Assembly (NCBI GenBank): GCA_015058215.1
Contig: SVCU01000002.1
Coordinates: 1-64,000, forward strand
Source of the DNA: Clostridiales bacterium
GTDB lineage: Bacteria > Bacillota > Clostridia > Peptostreptococcales > Anaerovoracaceae
DNA: 64,000 bases
Direction of reading: 5' to 3'
The notes under the pieces were generated by a model, which ran no database searches, was not told the origin of the DNA, and saw nothing but the letters and a program-made list of their open reading frames with translations. This document shows, piece after piece, positions 38,263-44,686 of this stretch. Position numbers and translations under genes: made by a program. Within the stretch, counting starts at the first letter, position 1, and the number at the start of each line of letters is the position of its first letter.

Positions 38263-39486
38263 TTATTTGTAGATGCGTTTCAGGCGCAGACCGAAATCGC
38301 AGAGAACCTCGTAGTTGATGGTGCCGGTCAGGGCGGCGATGTCTTCTGCCGAGATGCGGTTTTCGCCCTGGGTACCGAGCAGGACCGCTTCATCCCCTGC
38401 TTTGACACCGGGGATATGGGTCACGTCCGCCATGAACTGATCCATGCAGACGCGGCCGACGATGGGAGCGAATTGGCCGTTCACCAGGATCTGCCCTTTG
38501 TTGGAAAGCAGGCGGGGGTAGCCGTCGGCGTACCCTACCGGAATGGTGGCGAGGACGGTCTCCCGTTCGGTCACGAAGGTGCAGCCGTAGCTGACGGCAG
38601 TGCCGGCGGGAACGGTTTTCAGATGGGTGATGCGGCTCTTAACGCTCATGGCAGGCTGCAGGGCCAGCACGTCTTTGTTCACTTCCTCGGAGGGATAGTG
38701 GCCGTAGAGGATGATGCCGGGACGGCAGAGGTCGAAGGCGATGCCGGGATGGTCCATGATGGCCGCGCTGTTGGAAAGAGACAGGATCCGGGGGCAGAGC
38801 CCGTCCGCTTTCAGCGCGTCCGTGAACCGGCGGAAGCGCTGGGACTGCAGCTGGGTGTAGGAAGGATCGGCCTCATCGGCGGCGGCCAGATGGGAGAAGA
38901 TACCCATGCAGCAGATGCCCTCAAGGGAAAGGATGGCGCGGGCCTCTTCCAGGCCCGCTTCCCCGGCGGGAAGCCCGATGCGGCTCATACCGGTATCCAG
39001 CGCCAGGAAGTATGGGGCGCCGCCGAATGCGGATCTGGCGGCGCCATCTGCGGCGCCGCTTTTCGAATCTGCTGCGGCGCCATCTGCGCGGCCGCCCATG
39101 GATCTGGCGGCGGCCGCCAGGGTCTCTGCCTGCTGCAGACCGGAAACGGGCAGGATCAGACCGGCTTCCAGGGCCGCGGGGAACGTATCCTCCGTGGTGA
39201 GCCCCAAAACCATGATGGGGGCGCTGATCCCGGCTTCCCGAAGCTCCAGGCCTTCGAGGACGGTGGCAACCGCCAGAATGGCGGCCCCTTCTTCCAGCAG
39301 GATCCGGGACACTTCAACGGAACCGTGGCCATAGGCATTGGCTTTGACCACGGCGGCCACGGCCACAGGGTTTCCGGCGGCATTTTCTTCTGCCCGGGCC
39401 TTGATGGCCCGGAAATTGCGGCGCAGGGCTTCTGTATCGATCTCCACCCAGGCGGGGCGAAGAGGGGGTTCGTTTCGATGCATCAT
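38263..39486 (-). CDS. alr: Alanine racemase with a low-complexity insert
   Basis: Makes D-alanine for peptidoglycan. The 407-residue protein has the PLP lysine in VVKANAYGHGS near residue 40, LDTGMSRIGLP, the catalytic-tyrosine segment VSYGCTF and IPVGYADGYPR. An insert of about 30 Ala/Gly/Ser/Asp residues (SMGGRADGAAADSKSGAADG and following) sits between LAAAAR and PYFLALDTG, near residues 125-155, and is encoded by three GC hairpins. The start at 39486 is used because the promoter's own -10 box overlaps the more upstream ATG at 39516; AAGGAG stands 11 bases away. Confidence 0.92.
   Translation of the reverse strand: MMHRNEPPLRPAWVEIDTEALRRNFRAIKARAEENAAGNPVAVAAVVKANAYGHGSVEVSRILLEEGAAILAVATVLEGLELREAGISAPIMVLGLTTEDTFPAALEAGLILPVSGLQQAETLAAAARSMGGRADGAAADSKSGAADGAARSAFGGAPYFLALDTGMSRIGLPAGEAGLEEARAILSLEGICCMGIFSHLAAADEADPSYTQLQSQRFRRFTDALKADGLCPRILSLSNSAAIMDHPGIAFDLCRPGIILYGHYPSEEVNKDVLALQPAMSVKSRITHLKTVPAGTAVSYGCTFVTERETVLATIPVGYADGYPRLLSNKGQILVNGQFAPIVGRVCMDQFMADVTHIPGVKAGDEAVLLGTQGENRISAEDIAALTGTINYEVLCDFGLRLKRIYK
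39016..39117. repeat. Three in-frame GC-arm hairpins inside alr
   Basis: GGCGCCGCC/GGCGGCGCC (39016-39045, loop GAATGCGGATCT), GGCGCCGC/GCGGCGCC (39052-39081, loop TTTTCGAATCTGCT), GCGGCCGCC/GGCGGCCGC (39088-39117, loop CATGGATCTGGC). Arms are exact complements of 8-9 bp and loops are 12-14 bases with ATCTG in each, so they look like members of the intergenic hairpin family carrying ATCTG in place of ATTTG. Confidence 0.8.
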
Positions 39487-39518
39487 AGAGGTGGATGCTC
39501 CTTTCATTTCTTCCATTT

Positions 39519-39547
39519 ATTATACGAGTTTTCAGAGACCGTTGCAA
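39519..39547 (-). promoter_or_regulatory. Sigma-A promoter of the alr operon
   Basis: On the minus strand TTGCAA (39542-39547), 17-base spacer, perfect TATAAT (39519-39524). The expected start, about 39512, excludes the ATG at 39516 as the alr start. Confidence 0.8.
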
Positions 39548-39604
39548 GAGTGCGCCGCCCCGTGGTAAAATAAAAGAACAAATTTGCAGAAAAGGAGGAT
39601 CGCT

Positions 39605-39979
39605 ATGTTTAAGAAGTGGGATATTCTTTTGGCTGCGGTCCTCGTTTTGCTGATCGGAGCCAGCTGGCTTTTGTTTCTGCCCCAGAACGGAGCGGGCCCG
39701 GAAGCCTATGCCCTGGTGCAGGTGAACGGCGAAGACCGGGGGCGCTATCCCCTGAGCGAAGATACTGCCTTCACCGTGGAATGGGACGGCCACCGCAATC
39801 TGGTGGAGATCCGGAACGGCAAGGTTTCCGTTACGGAGGCCAACTGCGGCAACGGCCAGTGCATCAAAATGGGTGAAATCGACAGCGCCGGCGAGATGAT
39901 CGTCTGCCTTCCCAACAAAATGGTCATCACCGTGGAAAGCGAGGGCCCGCAGCAGGGCCCCGATGTGATCGTGAGGTAG
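39605..39979 (+). CDS. NusG domain II-like membrane-anchored protein
   Basis: 124 residues: an N-terminal membrane helix (WDILLAAVLVLLIGASWLL) and an extracytoplasmic beta domain with the NusG-II family pattern, including EANCGNGQCIKMG with two cysteines and MIVCLPNKMVITVE. Such proteins stand next to Gx-family and ApbE genes in many anaerobes, and I recall that EetA of the Listeria extracellular electron transfer locus is of this type. AAGGAGG precedes the ATG at 39605; an upstream in-frame codon is rejected. Confidence 0.85.
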   Translation: MFKKWDILLAAVLVLLIGASWLLFLPQNGAGPEAYALVQVNGEDRGRYPLSEDTAFTVEWDGHRNLVEIRNGKVSVTEANCGNGQCIKMGEIDSAGEMIVCLPNKMVITVESEGPQQGPDVIVR

Positions 39980-39983
39980 GGCG

Positions 39984-40556
39984 ATGTCGGAGAATCGAAG
40001 AAATACAATGGAAAACCGGCGACGCCGGCGACCGGAAAGCGGCGCCCTGGGCCGCAGGACGGCGGTCTGCGGCGTGCTCACATCTTTGGCCCTGGCGCTT
40101 TCCTACGTGGAAGCTCTGGTACCGGCCTCCGGCACACTGCCCGGCATCAAGCTGGGTCTGGCAAACATGGCTGTTCTGGTGGCACTCTACGCCCTGGGGC
40201 CGGGCTACGCCTTCGCCGTGAACGGTGTCCGCATCCTGCTGGCAGGGGCGCTGTTCGGTACGCCCTTCAGCATGGCCTATGCGGCCTGCGGCGGTCTTGT
40301 CAGCTTCCTGGGCATGTGGGGGCTGCAGAAAACGAAGAAATTCAGCATGGCTGCCATCAGTATGGCCGGCGGCGTGCTGCACAACACGGGCCAGGTGGCG
40401 GTGGCCGTCCTGCTGCTCAATACAACAGAACTTTGGAGCCTGCTGACACCCCTTGGCATCGCAGGCATGGTCTGCGGCCTTGTGACCGGCATGGTAGCGA
40501 CTCTCGTCTATCGCCGCTTGCCCAAAGGGCTTTTGCCTCAGGAAAGGAGGGCATAG
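39984..40556 (+). CDS. Gx transporter family membrane protein (HepS-I/EetB-like)
   Basis: 190 residues with an Arg-rich N-terminus and five or six membrane segments; ALSYVEALVP, GIKLGLANMAVLVALYALG and GALFGTPFSMAYAACGGLVSF are typical of the family once called heptaprenyl diphosphate synthase component I, now placed near ECF-type S components. It starts four bases after the NusG-II gene stop and lies four bases before the ApbE gene. A role in flavin or quinone-linked electron transfer is suggested by context only. Confidence 0.85.
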   Translation: MSENRRNTMENRRRRRPESGALGRRTAVCGVLTSLALALSYVEALVPASGTLPGIKLGLANMAVLVALYALGPGYAFAVNGVRILLAGALFGTPFSMAYAACGGLVSFLGMWGLQKTKKFSMAAISMAGGVLHNTGQVAVAVLLLNTTELWSLLTPLGIAGMVCGLVTGMVATLVYRRLPKGLLPQERRA

Positions 40557-40560
40557 GATC

Positions 40561-41601
40561 ATGGAACGCAAACCGAACAGAACGGCAGCCGCTCTGCTGC
40601 TGGTGCTCCTGCTTCTCTGCGGCCTCTTTGCCGGCTGTCAGCCTGCGGCGGAACCGGCAGGCCCCGATGCGGAGGGCCTTTACCTCTGCGAAAAGAGTTT
40701 TTTTGCCATGGACACCTACATCAGTTACCGTGTCTGGGGCACGTCTGAAGAAGAAGCGAAAGACTACGGCGTGCTGCTGGAGGAAACCTTTACCCGCATC
40801 GCCGGGATGACGGATCGCTTCGACCCCGATTCCGAACTTTCCAAAGTGAACGCGGCGGGCAGCGAGGGCCTTGCGGTTTCCGCCGAACTTCTGGAAATGG
40901 CCGAGCTGGCCATCGACTGGAAGGTTCGCACCAACGGAGCCTTCCAGGTGCTGCTGGGCAGCCTTTCCGACCTGTGGAACATCGGCGGTGAAGACCCGAA
41001 GGTTCCCGAAAAAACAGCCATCGCAGCCGAACTGCAGAAGCTGTCCGAAGCCCGGCTCACCCTGCGCGGCAGCGTGCTTTCCGTGGAACCGGAAGGTGTC
41101 ATTCTGGACCTGGGCGCTGTGGCCAAGGGCTATGCCGCCGATGCCGCAGCAAAGGCACTGCGTCAGGCGGGCTGCAAGCGGGCGCTCATCGATGCCGGCG
41201 GTACCGTGATCACCATCGGCACCAAGACCGGCGGCCAGCTTTGGACCATCGGCCTGCAGGACCCCAAAGAGCCGCAGAAACTGGCCGGGATCATCGAATC
41301 CGCAGACAAGGCGCTGGTCACGTCCGGTGACTACCAGCGGTACTTCGAGCAGGACGGCACCCGTTACCATCACATTTTCGACCCGGAAACCGGGTATCCC
41401 GCAAACCGTCTCCATGCGGTCACCGTGCTGGCGGAATCCGCCGCACTGGGCGATATTCTTTCCACGGCCCTTTTCGTGATGGGCCCGGAGGAAGGCTATC
41501 AGCTGGCCTGTCAGCTCAGCAGCGAAGGGCTGGCAGAAGTGCTGTTCACGCTGCCGGATTACAGCCAAAAGATAACGCCGGGCTGGCCCGGGAAGCGCTG
41601 A
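40561..41601 (+). CDS. apbE: FAD:protein FMN transferase (ApbE), lipoprotein
   Basis: Covalently attaches FMN to Thr/Ser of exported flavoproteins, using FAD. 346 residues with a lipoprotein signal ending LFAGC near residue 26. Family segments: FFAMDTYISYRVWG, LDLGAVAKGYAADAAAKAL, IDAGGTVITIGTKTGG and the metal-binding LGDILSTALFVMG. GGAGG lies about 10 bases before the ATG. It forms one operon with the NusG-II and Gx genes; its protein substrate is not in this window. Confidence 0.93.
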   Translation: MERKPNRTAAALLLVLLLLCGLFAGCQPAAEPAGPDAEGLYLCEKSFFAMDTYISYRVWGTSEEEAKDYGVLLEETFTRIAGMTDRFDPDSELSKVNAAGSEGLAVSAELLEMAELAIDWKVRTNGAFQVLLGSLSDLWNIGGEDPKVPEKTAIAAELQKLSEARLTLRGSVLSVEPEGVILDLGAVAKGYAADAAAKALRQAGCKRALIDAGGTVITIGTKTGGQLWTIGLQDPKEPQKLAGIIESADKALVTSGDYQRYFEQDGTRYHHIFDPETGYPANRLHAVTVLAESAALGDILSTALFVMGPEEGYQLACQLSSEGLAEVLFTLPDYSQKITPGWPGKR

Positions 41602-41623
41602 AAGGCAGCCCGGCAAAGGGCCG

Positions 41624-41654
41624 GCGGCCGCCAAATTTCAAGCTCGGCGGCCGC
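41624..41654. repeat. GC-arm hairpin of the dispersed family after apbE
   Basis: Arms GCGGCCGCC (41624-41632) and GGCGGCCGC (41646-41654), 13-base loop AAATTTCAAGCTC. No T run follows. Confidence 0.82.
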
Positions 41655-41783
41655 ATCGCCAATTAACGATTTATGCTTTTAAAGCGCTGATTTTCAGCCT
41701 TTTCTTTTCAAACCGTATAAACTTTTGCTTACATTCGTCAACTCAAAAATGGTAAACTGAAAGGGAACAGGAGGAAAACAGTT

Positions 41784-42293
41784 ATGTTCAACATCGGTGA
41801 CCTTGTGATTTATGGCAGCACCGGAGTCTGCAAAGTAGAAGACCTGACCAGGCCCGCATTCCCGGGAGCTCCCGCGGACCGGCTGTATTATACCCTTGCC
41901 CCTGTGTACCAGAGCGGCGTGATCTATGCGCCTGTCGACACGAAAGCATTCATGCGCGCGGTGATCTCTCCGGAAGAGCTCGATGCCCTTCTGCGGGAAC
42001 TTCCGACGCTGCATCCGGAAGGCTATTTTAACAGCAGCGTGCAGCTTCTGTGCGCGCATTACGAGCAGGCCCTGAAAGAATATACCTGCCGCGACCTGGT
42101 GGTGCTGCTCCGCTCCATCCGGGCCAAGAAAATTGCCATGGAGCAGCAAAACCGCCGCCTGGGGCAGATCGATGCCCGCTACATGAAGCGAGCGGAAGAC
42201 CTGCTGTACGGCGAACTGGCCGTGGTGCTGCAGATCGCCCCGGGGAAGGTACCGGCCTATCTCGCGGCCCACGCAGCCGAAGAAATTCTCTGA
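41784..42293 (+). CDS. CarD-family transcriptional regulator
   Basis: 169 residues: the CarD N-terminal RNA polymerase-interacting domain (FNIGDLVIYGSTGVCKVEDL, YYTLAPVYQSGVIYAPVD) and the helical C-terminal domain (CRDLVVLLRSIRAKKIAMEQ, MKRAEDLLYGELAVVL). Such proteins bind the polymerase beta subunit and promoter DNA to change promoter opening. AGGAGG precedes the ATG. The 128 bases before it hold only the hairpin tail and a weak TAAACT box. Confidence 0.9.
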   Translation: MFNIGDLVIYGSTGVCKVEDLTRPAFPGAPADRLYYTLAPVYQSGVIYAPVDTKAFMRAVISPEELDALLRELPTLHPEGYFNSSVQLLCAHYEQALKEYTCRDLVVLLRSIRAKKIAMEQQNRRLGQIDARYMKRAEDLLYGELAVVLQIAPGKVPAYLAAHAAEEIL

Positions 42294-42344
42294 GAAGAGG
42301 CGGAAAGCCACTTTTGCAGTAAATTGTATGCGGAGGCAGAACCT

Positions 42345-42794
42345 ATGACCCCTTGTGAACCGAAAACCGCAGAGACCGCTGTACAGGACCGGACGGAAGC
42401 GCTGGAACGCGCCCGGACCTTCTTTGCCGGCGACATTTATGCCACGGAAGTGACCGGCATCGCCATCGATGCGGTGGCTCCCGGCTATTCCAAGTGCAGC
42501 CTTACCATCGGCCGCCGGCACCTGAACGCGGGAAACCGTGTCATGGGCGGTGTGCTGTTCACCCTGGCGGATTTCGCCTTTGCGGTGGCAGCCAACGAAG
42601 AACAGCCTCTCACCTTTACCCAGTCCGCCAATATCACCTTCCACGGCCCGGCTGCCGGTACCCGGCTCATCGCCGAAGCAAAGGAAGTGCGGAGCGGCCG
42701 TAACACCTGCTATTTTCAGGTGGAAGTGCGGGATGATCTGGGCAATCTTTTGGCCTCGGTCACGGAGAACGGCTTCCGGGTGCGGAAGGACTGA
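42345..42794 (+). CDS. PaaI-type hotdog thioesterase
   Basis: 149 residues with the hotdog-fold thioesterase pattern: LTIGRRHLNAGNRVMGGVLFTLADFAFAVA (split here into the substrate motif LNAGNRVMGG and the helix) and ANITFHGPAAGTRLIAEAKE. It likely hydrolyses an acyl-CoA. ATG at 42345 has GGAGG 8 bases upstream; a TTG seven codons earlier is rejected. It follows carD by 51 bases and ends at a terminator. Confidence 0.85.
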   Translation: MTPCEPKTAETAVQDRTEALERARTFFAGDIYATEVTGIAIDAVAPGYSKCSLTIGRRHLNAGNRVMGGVLFTLADFAFAVAANEEQPLTFTQSANITFHGPAAGTRLIAEAKEVRSGRNTCYFQVEVRDDLGNLLASVTENGFRVRKD

Positions 42795-42813
42795 CCGGAA
42801 ACCCAAGAAAAAT

Positions 42814-42850
42814 AAAAGGGGCGGCCCTTCTCAGGGGCCGCCTTTTGTTG
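42814..42850 (+). terminator. Intrinsic terminator after the thioesterase gene
   Basis: Stem GGCGGCCC (42820-42827) with GGGCCGCC (42835-42842), then TTTTGTTG. A TATAAT box follows at once (42851-42856) but lacks a good -35. Confidence 0.8.
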
Positions 42851-42944
42851 TATAATGCTTTTGGAGGGACTGGCTTTGCCATGCCCTTTTTTCGTACAGC
42901 AAAGGCCCCTTCGAAGGGCCTGTGAACCAAGAGAGGAAAGAACG

Positions 42945-43823
42945 ATGACCTGGATGAACGAGCTTTTTGGTACCGAGAAACCCATCATCGCCATGCTGCA
43001 TCTGGATGCTCTGCCCGGAGACCCTGCCTTCCGCAAGGAAGATACCATGGACCGGGTGGTCGCTCATGCCCGGGAGGATCTGCGGGCATTGCAGGACGGT
43101 GGAGTGGACGGTATCCTTTTCTCCAATGAATTCAGCCTGCCCTACCGCCGGCAGATGCAGATGATCACTCCCGCCGCCATGGCCTATGTGATCGGTGAGC
43201 TGAAGGAGGAGATCCGTCTGCCCTTCGGCGTGGACTGCATTTCCGATGGCCTTGCCACCATTGAACTGGCTGCGGCCGTCGAGGCGGATTTTATCCGCGG
43301 CACTTTCTGCGGCTGCTATGTGGGCGACGGTGGTTTTTACAACAACGACTATGCCAAGCTGCTGCGCCGGAAGGCGGCCCTGGGCTTGGACGACTTAAAA
43401 ATGTTTTATTTCCTGAACCCGGAATCGGATATGAGCCTGGATACCCGTCCCCTGCCCGATGTGGCGGAGTCTCTGGTGTATGCGGTTCGCCCCGATGCCC
43501 TCTGCATCTCTGCGAACGCAGCCGGTGCGGATGTGAACGAAGTGGTAATGGCACGGGTGAAGGCTGCCGTAGGTGACAGCGCCGCCGTGGTCTGCAATAC
43601 GGGCTGCCGGCCGGACACCATCAAGGCTAAGCTCTCCCATTCCGATGCCGCCGTGGTGGGTACCACCTTCAAGAAGGACGGCAAGTTTGAGAACCACGTG
43701 GAGCAGGCCCGGGTGGAGGCCTTTATGGCCGTGGTGCGTGAATTCCGCGCAGAACGAAAAAGGACCGCCGCAGAACCGGCGGCAAACCGGAACGCGGAAC
43801 TGCAGAAAGGGGTGGCAAAATGA
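42945..43823 (+). CDS. BtpA/SgcQ family protein, first copy
   Basis: 292 residues, predicted TIM-barrel of the BtpA family. Signatures: KPIIAMLHLDALPGDPAF at the start, GVDGILFSNEF, PFGVDCISDG, DFIRGTFCGCYVGDGGFY, CISANAAGAD and VVGTTFKKDGKFEN. BtpA is needed for photosystem I stability in cyanobacteria, while SgcQ is a putative sugar-pathway nucleosidase; the function in anaerobes is open. GAGAGGAA precedes the ATG; a longer frame from 42855 lacks a ribosome site. It overlaps the second copy by four bases (ATGA). Confidence 0.88.
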   Translation: MTWMNELFGTEKPIIAMLHLDALPGDPAFRKEDTMDRVVAHAREDLRALQDGGVDGILFSNEFSLPYRRQMQMITPAAMAYVIGELKEEIRLPFGVDCISDGLATIELAAAVEADFIRGTFCGCYVGDGGFYNNDYAKLLRRKAALGLDDLKMFYFLNPESDMSLDTRPLPDVAESLVYAVRPDALCISANAAGADVNEVVMARVKAAVGDSAAVVCNTGCRPDTIKAKLSHSDAAVVGTTFKKDGKFENHVEQARVEAFMAVVREFRAERKRTAAEPAANRNAELQKGVAK

Positions 43824-44641
43824 GCTGGCTGAAAGAACTGTTTGGAACGGAAAAACCCATCATTGCCATGCTGCACCTTTCTGCCCTGCCCGGCGATCCC
43901 CGGTTCCGCAGGGGGGGCACCATGGCCCGGGTGGTGGAACGGGCCCGGGAAGACCTGCACGCCTTGCAGGATGGGGGCGTGGATGCCATCCTCTTCTCCA
44001 ACGAATTCAGCATCCCCTACGAGGTGAATGTCAGCTTTGTGACTCCCTCCGCCATGGCCTATGTGATCGGCCGGCTGAAAAAGGAGATCCGGGTCCCCTT
44101 TGGGGTGGACTGTCTGGTAGATGCTATGGCCACGCTGGACCTTGCCAAAGCTGTCGGTGCCGACTTCGTGCGGGAAATCTTCAGCGGCTGCTACGTGGAT
44201 GACGGCGGCTTCTATAACCGGGACATCTCCGAACTGCTGCGCCGCAAGGCGGACCTGGGTCTGGACGGTCTGAAGATCTTCCATTTCCTGAACCCGGAAG
44301 GCGGCACCAATCTGGATACCCGGCCCCTGCCGGCCATGGCCTCTTCTCTGCTGTTCAAGACCGGCTTCGATGCCCTCTGCATCTCCGCCCATGCGGCCGG
44401 TGCCGATGTGCAGGAGGATGTGATGGCCCAGGTGAAGGCAGCCGTTGGAGACCGGGCCGCAGTGGTCTGCAACACCGGCTGCCGCAAGGACACCATCGTT
44501 TCCAAGCTGCAAAACGCTGATGCCGCTGTGGTGGGCACCACCTTCAAGAAGGACGGCAAGTTCGAAAACCCTGTGGACCAAGCCCGGGTGGAAGAATTCA
44601 TGGAAGTGGTGCGGCAGTACCGCAGCACCCTGCCTTTATAA
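43820..44641 (+). CDS. BtpA/SgcQ family protein, second copy
   Basis: 273 residues, about two thirds identical by eye to the preceding gene product with the same length and motif order (KPIIAMLHLSALPGDPRF, GVDAILFSNEF, PFGVDCLVDA, SGCYVDDGGFY, CISAHAAGAD, VVGTTFKKDGKFEN). The first copy has a Lys/Ala-rich C-terminal extension of about 20 residues that this one lacks. The pair is a tandem duplication, coupled by an ATGA overlap, and could form a heteromer. Confidence 0.88.
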   Translation: MSWLKELFGTEKPIIAMLHLSALPGDPRFRRGGTMARVVERAREDLHALQDGGVDAILFSNEFSIPYEVNVSFVTPSAMAYVIGRLKKEIRVPFGVDCLVDAMATLDLAKAVGADFVREIFSGCYVDDGGFYNRDISELLRRKADLGLDGLKIFHFLNPEGGTNLDTRPLPAMASSLLFKTGFDALCISAHAAGADVQEDVMAQVKAAVGDRAAVVCNTGCRKDTIVSKLQNADAAVVGTTFKKDGKFENPVDQARVEEFMEVVRQYRSTLPL

Positions 44642-44645
44642 TGTC

Positions 44646-44686
44646 AAAGAAAAAGCCCCGGCCTGTGTGGTCGGGGCTTTCTTTTT
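44646..44686. terminator. Bidirectional terminator between btpA copies and the DEAD-box gene
   Basis: Stem AAAGCCCCG (44652-44660) with CGGGGCTTT (44672-44680), A run on the left and T run on the right. It lies between the convergent stop codons. Confidence 0.88.

Noticed and set aside
42851..42856. TATAAT as promoter of the btpA pair
   Set aside because: A perfect -10, but the sequence at the -35 distance is TTCTCA and overlaps the terminator stem; left as a possibility only.
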